The notes: generated by a model not told the origin, from the letters alone. DNA of 24,303 nucleotides from CAYVZZ01 sp964456185 (GCA_964456185.1 CAYVZZ010000022.1:1-24303), one strand, 5' to 3'. Shown: positions 15,880 through 23,572, numbered from the stretch's first letter. A program made the numbers and translations.

Positions 15880-15951
15880 ATGCCCAAACAAAAACACCGG
15901 CTCAAGGCCGGTGCAGTGAAAGGACGGTTTGGTACCAAATATCTCCCCTAG
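15880..15951 (+). CDS. Possible 23-residue basic peptide
   Basis: A short ORF with a strong Shine-Dalgarno (AGAGGAG, 5 nt before ATG) encodes 23 residues, about a third Lys, Arg or His (MPKQKHRLKAGAVKGRF). Its TAG abuts the convergent maeB stop. The maeB terminator hairpin lies inside it, which argues against it, and no clear plus-strand promoter is visible. Confidence 0.25.
   Translation: MPKQKHRLKAGAVKGRFGTKYLP
15883..15913 (-). terminator. Terminator of maeB
   Basis: A 7-bp perfect stem, CACCGGC (15895-15901) and GCCGGTG (15907-15913), with a 5-nt loop. On the minus strand it is followed by TTTTTGTTTGGG. It lies 39 bp past the maeB stop. Confidence 0.85.
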
Positions 15952-18240
15952 TCAGAACTCCATATTCGCTCGCACGACTGTAAGCGCCGCCATATTAACG
16001 ATGCGCCGCACGGTGGCACTTGAGGTAAGGATATTGACCGGCGCATTCACCCCTAACAAGAAGGGGCCAATTGCCATATTGCCGCCTGCCGATGTTTTCA
16101 ACAGGTTGTAGGCAATATTGCCTGATACCACATCCGGGCACACAAGCAGATTGGCGGTGTGCTTAAGCGTGCTGCAAGGCATGATTTGCTCACGAGTATC
16201 CAAATCAAGAGCGCAGTCGCCGTGCATTTCACCGTCTACATCCAGCTCGGGCGCACGCTCACGAATCAAAGCCAAAGCGTCACGCATTTTCTTGGCCGAC
16301 GCGCTATCACTCGTCCCAAAGTTAGAGTGCGACAAGAGCGCCGCATGCGGCTCGATGCGCAGGCGTTGCAACTCTTTTGCTGCCGCAATGGTGTACTCGG
16401 CTATCTGCTCAGCGGTGGGAGCATCATTAATGTGCGTATCCACCAGCGTCACAGTGCGCTCGGGCAGCAGCAGCACATTCATGGCCGCATAGGTTTCAGC
16501 ACCCGGCGCGCGGCCAATCACTTGATCCACATAGCGCAGGTGTTCATTAAAGGCACCGACTGTGCCACAAACCACGCCATCAGCCTCGCCCAGACGTACC
16601 ATCATGGCACCAATGAGCGTCATGCGGCGGCGCATTTCGGTTTGTGCCATGCCGCGTGTAATGCCGTGGCGGCAGCGCAGCTCCCAGTACTCCGTCCAGT
16701 AGGTGCGGAAGCGCTCATCCTGTTCAGGATTGGTCACTTCGACATCGACACCCAAACGGAAACGCAAACCCAGCTTTTTAACGCGTGCTTCCAGTACGTC
16801 GGGACGCCCCACCAAAATGGGATGCAACAGTTTTTCATCGACAAGTGTTTGCACCGCGCGCAACACCCGCTCGTCTTCGCCTTCGGTGAACACAATGCGC
16901 GATTTACCACCGGCCTTCACCAGTGATTTGGCGCGTGAGAACAGTGGCCGCATAAAGGCGCCAGAATGGTAAACAAACTGCTTCAGCTGCTCGGTGTAGG
17001 CATCCAAATCTTCAATGGGGCGAGTCGCTACACCGTCATCCATCGCGGCTTTAGCGACAGCCGGTGCGATGCGCACAATCAAACGCGGATCAAACGGCTT
17101 GGGGATGAAGTAATCCGCCCCAAAGCCAGAATTTGTGCTGCCGTATGCCTTTGCTACGCGTTCGTTTTGTTCTTCTCGGGCAAGACCCGCAATGGCGTGT
17201 ACTGCTGCCTTTTCCATGCCACGGGTAATGGTGGTCGCACCGGCATCCAGCGCACCACGGAAGATATAAGGAAAGCAAAGCACATTATTGACTTGATTCG
17301 GGTAATCCGAGCGCCCCGTCGCCATGACCACATCATCGCGGGCCGCATGCGCATCTTCCGGCATAATTTCCGGGTAGGGATTAGCCAATGCCAAAATCAC
17401 CGGATTAGCGGCCATCTTCTTGACCATGTCCGGTTTAAGCACATCACCTGCCGATAAGCCAAGGAACACATCAGCATCGTCGATGACCTCATCCAAGGTG
17501 CGCAAATCGGTATCTTGCGCAAAGCGCTCTTTATCGGGGTCCATCAACGCTTTGCGGCCTTTGTAAACAACCCCTTCAATGTCGGTTACCCAGACATTTT
17601 CGATAGGTAGCCCCAAATCCACCATGAGATCAACACAGGCCAAAGCCGCCGCACCCGCACCGGATACCACCACTTTAATCTTATCGATTTGCTTACCGAC
17701 CACTTCCAGCCCGTTAATAAACGCCGCACTAACGGTAATCGCCGTGCCGTGCTGATCATCATGAAAAACCGGAATGCTCATGCGCTCACGCAATTTGCGC
17801 TCAACGATAAAGCACTCGGGGGCTTTAATGTCTTCGAGATTAATGCCGCCAAACGAGGGCTCTAAAGCCGCGATGACATCGACCAATTTATCCGGGTCAT
17901 TCTCATCCACTTCGATGTCGAACACATCGAGGCCGGCAAACTTCTTAAACAATACCGCCTTGCCTTCCATGACAGGCTTTGCCGCCAAAGCACCAATGTC
18001 ACCCAAGCCTAATACGGCGGTGCCGTTACTAATCACCGCCACTTGATTACCGCGATTGGTATAGCGGAACGCAGCGGTCGGATCTTTAACGATTTCCTCA
18101 CACGGCCAAGCCACGCCAGGTGAATAGGCCAGCGCCAAATCGCTTTGGTTACTCAGGGGCTTGGTGGGGGTGACAGATGTCTTACCGGGAACCGGTTTTT
18201 CGTGATAATCGAGGGCGATTTGGCGTTTATTATTGGACAA
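15952..18240 (-). CDS. maeB: NADP-dependent malic enzyme, MaeB type with phosphotransacetylase-like domain
   Basis: Decarboxylates malate to pyruvate, making NADPH. 762 residues from a TTG start at 18240, close to the usual length. The TTG is preferred because AGGAG lies 7 nt upstream and the protein then starts SNNKRQIALDYHEKP, as in relatives; the next upstream ATG (18279) would add 13 unrelated residues. The malic enzyme half (about 1-425) has LALAYSPGVAWPCEEI, GDIGALAAKPVMEGK, FHDDQHGTAITVSA and the NADP loop VVSGAGAAALACVDL. The C-terminal half (about 430-762) is the phosphotransacetylase-like regulatory domain found in MaeB (IVFTEGEDERVLRAVQ). NADP rather than NAD is assigned from the domain layout. 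Confidence 0.95.
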   Translation of the reverse strand: MSNNKRQIALDYHEKPVPGKTSVTPTKPLSNQSDLALAYSPGVAWPCEEIVKDPTAAFRYTNRGNQVAVISNGTAVLGLGDIGALAAKPVMEGKAVLFKKFAGLDVFDIEVDENDPDKLVDVIAALEPSFGGINLEDIKAPECFIVERKLRERMSIPVFHDDQHGTAITVSAAFINGLEVVGKQIDKIKVVVSGAGAAALACVDLMVDLGLPIENVWVTDIEGVVYKGRKALMDPDKERFAQDTDLRTLDEVIDDADVFLGLSAGDVLKPDMVKKMAANPVILALANPYPEIMPEDAHAARDDVVMATGRSDYPNQVNNVLCFPYIFRGALDAGATTITRGMEKAAVHAIAGLAREEQNERVAKAYGSTNSGFGADYFIPKPFDPRLIVRIAPAVAKAAMDDGVATRPIEDLDAYTEQLKQFVYHSGAFMRPLFSRAKSLVKAGGKSRIVFTEGEDERVLRAVQTLVDEKLLHPILVGRPDVLEARVKKLGLRFRLGVDVEVTNPEQDERFRTYWTEYWELRCRHGITRGMAQTEMRRRMTLIGAMMVRLGEADGVVCGTVGAFNEHLRYVDQVIGRAPGAETYAAMNVLLLPERTVTLVDTHINDAPTAEQIAEYTIAAAKELQRLRIEPHAALLSHSNFGTSDSASAKKMRDALALIRERAPELDVDGEMHGDCALDLDTREQIMPCSTLKHTANLLVCPDVVSGNIAYNLLKTSAGGNMAIGPFLLGVNAPVNILTSSATVRRIVNMAALTVVRANMEF

Positions 18241-18288
18241 AACAAGGCTCCTGACACAGCTGCAAAAGTGGGGAAACAACCGATTCGA

Positions 18289-18317
18289 ATACTACCCTCA
18301 TTGAGGGCACATTTCAT
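18289..18317 (-). promoter_or_regulatory. maeB promoter with a palindrome filling the spacer
   Basis: Minus-strand -35 ATGAAA (18317-18312) and -10 TAGTAT (18294-18289), with a 17-bp spacer. A perfect 13-bp palindrome, CCCTCA-T-TGAGGG (18295-18307), occupies the promoter-proximal part of the spacer. A regulator bound there would block RNA polymerase. Confidence 0.45.
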
Positions 18318-18339
18318 CGCTCTAACGACAAGTTAGCTG

Positions 18340-19110
18340 TTATTTGCTAACGAAAGCACGCTCTATGACAAACTGCCCCAAGTTGGGGTTGTGGGTTTCC
18401 ACAAAACCCATACCGGTCAGCATATCGCGCAAATCCTTCAACATGGCCGGACCACCGCACAACATAAAACGATCGTCTTCAATAGTAGGCTCGGGCAGCC
18501 CCAAATCACTAAACAAAACACCGCTTTCGATAAGGTGGGTAATGCGCCCGCGATGACGAAAATCTTCGCGCGTCACAGAGGGATAATAGAGCAATTTGTC
18601 GCGCACCATGTCGCCAAAATATTCGTTATTGGGCAAGGCGTCGATAACGTCGTGATAGGCCAAATCGGAAATATGGCGCACGCCATGTACCAAGATCACC
18701 TTGTCGAATTGCTCGTAAATTTCAGGGTCTTTGATGATGCCAAGGAAAGGGGCTAGCCCGGTGCCGGTGGCCAATAAATACAAATGTTTGCCCGGCAAGA
18801 TATTACTCGTCGTTAAAGAGCCGATGGGCTTTTTGCCTATTAGCACCTCATCACCCACCTTCAAATGTTGCAGGCGGCTGGTTAACGGGCCGTCTTCCAC
18901 CTTAATGCTGAAGAACTCCATTTCTTCTTCATAGTTGGCGCTGGCAATGCTGTAAGCACGCAGCAAGGGTTTACCGTCAACCTCCAAGCCCACCATGGTG
19001 AAGTAGCCATTGTGAAACCGAAAACCCGGATCACGCGTGGTGCGAAAGCTGAACAGAGTGTCGTTCCAATGGTGCACATTGGTGACGGTTTCACGGTTCA
19101 GTTTTGGCAT
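18340..19110 (-). CDS. fpr: Ferredoxin/flavodoxin--NADP+ reductase
   Basis: FAD enzyme that moves electrons between NADPH and ferredoxin or flavodoxin; bacterial Fpr feeds oxidative-stress defence and Fe-S enzymes. 256 residues, the usual size. RAYSIAS (51-57) binds FAD, LLATGTGLAPF is the NADP-binding loop, and FMLCGGPAML lies near the C-terminus. The end, FVIERAFVSK, is typical of the bacterial subclass I. The start is the ATG at 19110 with GGGAGA 8 nt upstream; an in-frame ATG at 19131 would place that site inside the gene. It is upstream of maeB on the same strand (99-bp gap with its own promoter candidate) and divergent from the lipoprotein gene. Confidence 0.95.
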   Translation of the reverse strand: MPKLNRETVTNVHHWNDTLFSFRTTRDPGFRFHNGYFTMVGLEVDGKPLLRAYSIASANYEEEMEFFSIKVEDGPLTSRLQHLKVGDEVLIGKKPIGSLTTSNILPGKHLYLLATGTGLAPFLGIIKDPEIYEQFDKVILVHGVRHISDLAYHDVIDALPNNEYFGDMVRDKLLYYPSVTREDFRHRGRITHLIESGVLFSDLGLPEPTIEDDRFMLCGGPAMLKDLRDMLTGMGFVETHNPNLGQFVIERAFVSK

Positions 19111-19137
19111 GGAGTGGTTCTCCCTATACATTAGAAA

Positions 19138-19157
19138 AGCGCCACATTATAGGCGCT
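19138..19157 (-). promoter_or_regulatory. fpr -10 box inside an inverted repeat
   Basis: A perfect consensus TATAAT -10 (19151-19146, minus strand) is enclosed by 6-bp perfect arms, AGCGCC (19138-19143) and GGCGCT (19152-19157). No good -35 is visible, which suggests that an activator helps. The plus-strand gene has a TACAAT -10 candidate nearby at about 19196-19201. Confidence 0.45.
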
Positions 19158-19231
19158 AACACACATTTACACTACAGTTGCACCAGCTCATGCTGTTACA
19201 ATACCCCTTTTCAAGCTTTAGGAGATACCTT

Positions 19232-19657
19232 ATGAAACGCATTCTTGGCCTTCTGCTTGTGCCACTTTTATTGGTTGGTTGTGCAAGCCAACCTGAGCAA
19301 AAAGTCACAATTAATCCGGTGTACCAACACAGCACCTACAAAGGCACTCTGCCCTGCGCCGATTGCGCGGGCATTCAAAACACTCTGGTGCTTTATCGTG
19401 ACCAATTCGGCACACCCACCCGCTACAAACTCACCGAGAAATACATCGGCGGCAGTGAAAACCTAACCGTCATCAACCACGGTGACTGGAAAATCAAACA
19501 GGTGAAAGGCCAAGACGAAATTTTCGTTCTTAGCGCCAAAGACCCGCAAAGCCGCAAGCAATTTGCCCATACTGCGGTAAACGCCATTGAGCTTCGCGGC
19601 GACAACGGCCAGCCGGCTCAATCGAACCTCAACTACACGCTATTGTTAGTTAAATAA
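19232..19657 (+). CDS. NlpE-like outer-membrane lipoprotein
   Basis: 141 residues with a lipoprotein signal: MKRILGLLLVPLLLVGC, lipobox LVGC with Cys17. Ala at position +2 predicts sorting to the outer membrane. The mature part matches the NlpE N-terminal domain (PF04170 type): YKGTLPCADCAGIQNTLVLY, with the CxxC pair Cys42 and Cys45, and a short beta-barrel ending in YTLLLVK. In E. coli NlpE, this domain joins surface and copper sensing to the Cpx system; the second NlpE domain is absent here. The start is set by AGGAG 7 nt upstream. It is followed by a terminator-like hairpin. Confidence 0.88.
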   Translation: MKRILGLLLVPLLLVGCASQPEQKVTINPVYQHSTYKGTLPCADCAGIQNTLVLYRDQFGTPTRYKLTEKYIGGSENLTVINHGDWKIKQVKGQDEIFVLSAKDPQSRKQFAHTAVNAIELRGDNGQPAQSNLNYTLLLVK

Positions 19658-19674
19658 CACCCTAGACGTGTACA

Positions 19675-19711
19675 AAATGGCACCCGGTGACTGTCGTCCC
19701 GGGTGCCATTT
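19675..19711. terminator. Long hairpin after the NlpE-like gene
   Basis: Perfect 13-bp stem AAATGGCACCCGG (19675-19687) and CCGGGTGCCATTT (19699-19711) with an 11-nt loop, 18 bp past the stop. The T run is short (TTTGATTT), but the stem is strong. Confidence 0.75.
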
Positions 19712-19786
19712 GATTTATACTCAGTAAAACAATAACAAACGATATGGCTGAATCGCCACAGAGCGAATACAGCCCCAAAAACAACC

Positions 19787-20752
19787 ATGACAGACCACAT
19801 TCTTGCCGAAAAGCGTGCCGTTTTGGGCGCCCAAGCTCCACTCATCACACAACTTACCCAGCGTCACCTAGCCAATCGTCGACTTTGGTTTCCCGGCGAC
19901 ATCATTCCTGCTAGTGAAGTCATGAGTGACAAGCAGGCGCAATTATTAGCCGAATTGCCCGATGCCGCCAAAGAGCTTCCCGATGCCGCTCGCATCTCTG
20001 TTGCGCTCAATCTGCTTACCGAAGAAGGCCTGCCCCATTTTCACCGACTAATTGCCAGCCACCTTGGCGAAGACAACGGCTACGCCGACTGGAACAACCT
20101 TTGGACCGCCGAAGAAGACCGCCACGGCAACCTGCTACGCGATTACATTCACGCCGCCAGACTGTTTGATTCTGCCGCACTCGACAAAATGCAATACGAA
20201 TACATCGCCGCTGGCTTCAACCCCGACTGGGAAAAAGACCCTTACCGGCTACTGGCCTACACCTCATTGCAAGAACGTGCCACTCAGCGTTCACACGCGA
20301 ACACTGGTCAGCTTTGCGGCCGACATGAACCCTTACTGCAAAAAGTATTTGGTCGCTTAGCAGCCGACGAGAAAAATCACTACGAGTTTTATCGTGACCT
20401 GTTTGCCGGCATCCTTGCCGATGATCCCAATCAAGCCTTGCTCTCGCTTTACAAGGTCATGCCGCTATTGCAAATGCCCGGTCACACCGTGCCGGGTTAC
20501 GACGACATGGCACAAATCGTCTACAAGGCCGACATTTACGGTCCGCATCAATATCGCGACATTGTCGAGGAATTGCTGAAATACTGGGGGATTGGTCGAT
20601 TGACCGGCCTCAGCGCCGAGGCAGAAAAAACACGCGACAAGCTTATGTCACTACCGCAACGTTTACAGCGTCTGGCGCGCCGCATGGACCGCAACAGTAA
20701 GCCTGCTACGTATCAATTCGCCATCCTTTATCATCGCGACATTACCTATTAA
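19787..20752 (+). CDS. Soluble acyl-ACP desaturase, di-iron type
   Basis: 321 residues of the plant-type stearoyl-ACP desaturase family, which puts a double bond into acyl chains while bound to acyl carrier protein, using O2 and reduced ferredoxin. All six iron ligands of the castor enzyme can be matched: Glu80 in LLTEEGLPHFHRL, Glu110 and His113 in WTAEEDRHGNLLRDY, Glu163 in LQERATQRSHANT, and Glu195 and His198 in DEKNHYEFYRDL. There are no membrane segments, which separates it from DesA-type membrane desaturases. The ribosome-binding site is weak. The chain-length and position preference cannot be read from the sequence. The nearby fpr could supply reduced ferredoxin; that is inference. Confidence 0.9.
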   Translation: MTDHILAEKRAVLGAQAPLITQLTQRHLANRRLWFPGDIIPASEVMSDKQAQLLAELPDAAKELPDAARISVALNLLTEEGLPHFHRLIASHLGEDNGYADWNNLWTAEEDRHGNLLRDYIHAARLFDSAALDKMQYEYIAAGFNPDWEKDPYRLLAYTSLQERATQRSHANTGQLCGRHEPLLQKVFGRLAADEKNHYEFYRDLFAGILADDPNQALLSLYKVMPLLQMPGHTVPGYDDMAQIVYKADIYGPHQYRDIVEELLKYWGIGRLTGLSAEAEKTRDKLMSLPQRLQRLARRMDRNSKPATYQFAILYHRDITY

Positions 20753-20787
20753 GCCGTTAGATAGCACCTACCCATGAGGTAATGTCG
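20737..20787. terminator. Inverted repeat filling the convergent gap
   Basis: Perfect 11-bp arms CGACATTACCT (20737-20747) and AGGTAATGTCG (20777-20787) with a 29-nt loop. The left arm is inside the desaturase 3' end; the right arm ends exactly at the stop of the convergent DUF4124 gene. It could act as a two-way terminator, although the loop is long and there is no T run. Confidence 0.4.
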
Positions 20788-21291
20788 TTATCTTGCCCTC
20801 TCCTCTTCAACCGGTGGCCCAACAGGGTCATCTGGTGAGAGCTTGTCTTTCAATCGTTCAATCGCCTTTTGTTCTTTGCTCACCGCCTTACCCGCTTGCT
20901 CGGCCACAAAGTGCTGCTGGTTTTGCACCCGTAACGCATGCACCTCTCCGCCGTTACCATATTGCTTATTCAAATGGTCTAGCTGTTGCCCTTTTGCTTG
21001 CCTAATCGCTTCAATATTTGACTGGTGTGCTTCAATCTTTTCTTTAATAGCTGCACGCGTCTGCTGCCGCTGCCATCGCGCCTCGGCGGCCTTCAAATCC
21101 GCATCGGTAATACCGCTCGTTAAAGCATGACCATCAATCACATTCGCCGATTTCATCTCAATCTTCTTAGCCTTGTCGCCACAGGGCTGATCGGAAAACA
21201 CTGGGTTGCCCCACTTATCGTGACACTGGTAAACCGGCGCCGCCCAAGCCAGCATAGGCAAACAACACACAAACGTTAAAAGCCACTTCAT
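20788..21291 (-). CDS. Secreted DUF4124-domain protein
   Basis: 167 residues with a signal peptide (MKWLLTFVCCLPMLAWA, cleavage after Ala17). The mature N-terminus, APVYQCHDKWGNPVFSDQPCG, is the short DUF4124 domain, with its two cysteines, aromatic start and FSDQPC end. The rest, from about residue 60, is a polar helix rich in Gln, Lys, Glu and Arg, probably a coiled coil. These proteins are common in Gamma- and Betaproteobacteria, exported, and of unknown function. It is convergent with the desaturase and divergent from the hydrolase-OsmC gene. Confidence 0.88.
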   Translation of the reverse strand: MKWLLTFVCCLPMLAWAAPVYQCHDKWGNPVFSDQPCGDKAKKIEMKSANVIDGHALTSGITDADLKAAEARWQRQQTRAAIKEKIEAHQSNIEAIRQAKGQQLDHLNKQYGNGGEVHALRVQNQQHFVAEQAGKAVSKEQKAIERLKDKLSPDDPVGPPVEEERAR

Positions 21292-21412
21292 ATTGAATCC
21301 GTTTTTATTAAAGGCTTAAGCCAAAAGATAACCGAATACCCACTTACTGACTAATGGGAATTTCACCGTCAAACTGTATAGTAAGTCTTATTCCCATCAA
21401 AGGAGATCACAA

Positions 21413-22639
21413 ATGACAAATCGCCAGCAAGTTACCTTTACCGGCAGCCAAGGCGACCTTCTTTGGGGGCAACTGGACATCCCGCAAGGCGAGATACGGG
21501 GATGGGCGCTGTTCTCCCACTGCTTTACCGGCTCAAGCAGCACCAAAGCTGCCGCTCATGTATCGCGCTCGCTAGTGGAAGAAGGCTTTGGCGTGTTGCG
21601 CTTTGATTTCACCGGCCTGGGGCGCAGCAAAGGCGATTTCTCGGATACCAACTTCTCTTCCAACATCGCCGATATCGTTGCCGCCTCCGATTGGCTGGCA
21701 CAAGAATTCGAAGCACCTTCAATACTCATCGGCCACTCACTCGGCGGTGCCGCCGTGCTTGCCGCAGCCGACCAGATTCCGGCTGCTCAAGCCATCGCCA
21801 CCCTTTGCGCGCCCTTTGACCCAGAACACGTCACGCGCTTGTTCGGCGACCATATCGACACCATTAAAGAAAAAGGCGAAGCCGAAATCACCCTTGGTGG
21901 ACGTCCCTTTGTTATTCGCAAACAATTCCTCGACGACCTGGCCAAACAGCCGCAAGCCGAACGCATCCACAAGCTACGCCGTCCACTGCTCGTGCTGCAT
22001 TCCCCATTTGATGAAGTGGTATCCATCGACAACGCAAACGGCATTTTCCAAGCCGCGTTACACCCCAAATCATTTGTGTCATTGAACAAAGCCAATCACC
22101 TCATCACCAACGCCGATGACGCCCACTACGCCGCCAACGTCATCGCCGCCTGGGCCAGCCGTTATCTGCCCGATAACCGCAACGTCAAAACCACCAGCCA
22201 ACGCCCAGCCGACAACACTATTTACGTTAGCGAACGCGGCACCGGCCCCTTCACCGTGGCAATCGAAGCCGGTGGCCACAGCTGGCTCGCCGACGAACCC
22301 AAAGACGTCGGCGGTGACGACCTAGGCCCCAACCCCTACCAAATGCTCACCGCCGCGCTAGGTGCCTGCACCGCCATGACCCTGCGCATGTACGCACGCC
22401 AAAAGAAATGGCCGCTAGAGCATGTATCCGTACAACTCAACCACGAGAAAATTTACGCAGAAGACTGCACCAGCTGCAGCACAAAAAGCGGTCAAATCGA
22501 TCGCATAGAACGACTTGTGACACTAAAAGGCGAGGAGCTAACCGATGAACAGCGCACTCGCCTGCTGGAAATTGCCGATAAGTGCCCAGTGCATCGCACG
22601 CTGCATTCAGAAGTGGAAGTGGTGACTAGGGAGGCGTGA
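21413..22639 (+). CDS. Bifunctional alpha/beta hydrolase - OsmC-family protein
   Basis: 408-residue fusion. The N-terminal alpha/beta hydrolase (about 1-255) has the nucleophile Ser109 in LIGHSLGGAA, with Asp200 (HSPFDEVV) and His229 (NKANHLIT) as the rest of the triad. The C-terminal OsmC domain (about 265-408) has the two peroxidatic cysteines, Cys319 in LGACTAMTLRMYA and Cys391 in DKCPVHRTL. OsmC proteins reduce organic hydroperoxides; an extra CTSC at 352-355 sits between the two. A clear AAAGGAG lies 8 nt before the ATG. The two-domain layout is known in other proteobacteria, so this is not a new fusion. A joint role in clearing peroxidised esters is plausible. Confidence 0.93.
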   Translation: MTNRQQVTFTGSQGDLLWGQLDIPQGEIRGWALFSHCFTGSSSTKAAAHVSRSLVEEGFGVLRFDFTGLGRSKGDFSDTNFSSNIADIVAASDWLAQEFEAPSILIGHSLGGAAVLAAADQIPAAQAIATLCAPFDPEHVTRLFGDHIDTIKEKGEAEITLGGRPFVIRKQFLDDLAKQPQAERIHKLRRPLLVLHSPFDEVVSIDNANGIFQAALHPKSFVSLNKANHLITNADDAHYAANVIAAWASRYLPDNRNVKTTSQRPADNTIYVSERGTGPFTVAIEAGGHSWLADEPKDVGGDDLGPNPYQMLTAALGACTAMTLRMYARQKKWPLEHVSVQLNHEKIYAEDCTSCSTKSGQIDRIERLVTLKGEELTDEQRTRLLEIADKCPVHRTLHSEVEVVTREA

Positions 22640-22673
22640 TAAATGCGAAAGTGTGGATGCTACTGGGCAGCCA

Positions 22674-23003
22674 TCAGTGAAGACCGGACTTGGAAAACAC
22701 ATTGAGCACAATCACCCCGGCCACGATAAGCGACATGCCTATGATTGCCGGAAAATCGAGCGTCTGGCCGTAAAGAAACCATGCAATCAGCGCAATTAAT
22801 ACAATACCAATGCCAGACCAAATCGCATAGGCCACGCCAACCGGTATGGTTTTGAGCGTAAGTGAAAGAAAATAAAAAGCCAGTGCATAGCCAATAACAA
22901 CAATAACCGAAGGCCAAAGGCGCGAGAAACCCTCCGACGCCTTTAAAGCAGACGTGCCAATCACCTCGCTAACAATCGCTGCGGCCAGAAATATCCAATG
23001 CAT
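22674..23003 (-). CDS. emrE: Small multidrug resistance (SMR) exporter, EmrE/Qac type
   Basis: 109 residues and four membrane helices, the standard SMR size; these work as dual-topology dimers that exchange protons for cationic compounds. The essential membrane glutamate is Glu13 in IVSEVIGTSALKAS. VGVAYAIWSGIGIVLIAL contains the conserved Trp and the Gly motif of the EmrE/Qac branch, and the C-terminal PAIIGMSLIVAGVIVLN fits too. The start codon is only 20 nt from the recombination end of attC1, as in cassette-borne genes, and SMR genes are common cassette cargo. No attC follows its stop; the OsmC fusion gene ends 34 bp away. Confidence 0.92.
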   Translation of the reverse strand: MHWIFLAAAIVSEVIGTSALKASEGFSRLWPSVIVVIGYALAFYFLSLTLKTIPVGVAYAIWSGIGIVLIALIAWFLYGQTLDFPAIIGMSLIVAGVIVLNVFSKSGLH

Positions 23004-23022
23004 TGACTACACATCCTCACAT

Positions 23023-23094
23023 GCTTAACGCCTGAGCTCACCTGCCGCTTTGGAGCGTAGCAAAATAGCGGTCAGGCGCAGCGCGATATTAGCT
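23023..23094 (-). other. Integron attC recombination site 1
   Basis: A 72-bp imperfect palindrome. On the minus strand it begins AGCTAAT (R'') and ends GTTAAGC (R'), a perfect match to the GTTRRRY core site. Aligning the arms gives the R boxes, an unpaired spacer (ATC against GCCT), the L boxes (GCGCT/AGCTC, near pairing) and paired inner stems. An extrahelical G and A sit on one arm only, at the same places as in attC2. The stop codon of the upstream toxin (23091-23089) lies in R''. Confidence 0.82.
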
Positions 23095-23352
23095 ATTTTT
23101 GTATACATCACGTCGATGCCCGATTTTGACTACAGTCACAACAAGCTGTTCTTCCTGAATCTCGTAAAGTATCCGATATACACCCTGCCGAATACGATAC
23201 CTTTCTTGGGCTGTGAGCTTTTTCGCTCCTACCGGTCGTGGGTTATCCGCTAATGCGAAAATACGGGATAGTATTTTTCGAACATCTTTCTTTGGTATTG
23301 GCCGCAAATCCTTCTTTACGGATCGCTTGAATACAATCTCAAATCTTGCCAT
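23089..23352 (-). CDS. RelE-family toxin
   Basis: 87 residues, the usual RelE size; such toxins cut mRNA on the ribosome. The core RYRIRQGVYRILYEI and VVKIGHRRDVYKN at the C-terminus hold the expected Arg and Tyr residues. It overlaps the antitoxin gene by 14 bp, so its translation is coupled. The stop codon lies in the attC1 R'' box, typical of a compact cassette. Confidence 0.93.
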   Translation of the reverse strand: MARFEIVFKRSVKKDLRPIPKKDVRKILSRIFALADNPRPVGAKKLTAQERYRIRQGVYRILYEIQEEQLVVTVVKIGHRRDVYKNS

Positions 23353-23572
23353 GCGCCTTGAGATCGTTCAGTAGTTCCTCATAGGTTACCGTTGGCTCGC
23401 TCTGGCGAGCCTCAAAAGTGGCAAGATCCTCTTGATCTTCGGCAAGTAACTGACGTACCGCTTCGTTCACCAATTCTGATACTGAACGATGGGTAGACGC
23501 AGCCTTGATTCGAAGAGCATTGTGAATATCGGATTCAAAATAGACAGTTGAACGCCTAGATGCTGTACTCAT
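23339..23572 (-). CDS. Ribbon-helix-helix antitoxin of the RelE-type pair
   Basis: 77 residues. The N-terminal ribbon-helix-helix (RRSTVYFESDIHNALRIKAA) binds DNA, and the acidic C-terminal part (EDQEDLATFEARQ) should wrap the toxin. AGGAGG lies 8 nt before the ATG. Upstream is a 24-bp palindromic operator candidate, so the pair probably represses itself. Both genes together form one cassette with their own promoter, bounded by attC2 and attC1. Confidence 0.93.
   Translation of the reverse strand: MSTASRRSTVYFESDIHNALRIKAASTHRSVSELVNEAVRQLLAEDQEDLATFEARQSEPTVTYEELLNDLKAHGKI

Noticed and set aside
16159..16926. 255-codon plus-strand ORF (and the one at 16966-17457)
   Set aside because: Antisense shadow of maeB; no domain or start signal.
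21413..22639. Hydrolase-OsmC protein as a new gene fusion
   Set aside because: This two-domain arrangement is already known in proteobacterial genomes; both active sites are intact and nothing sets it apart.
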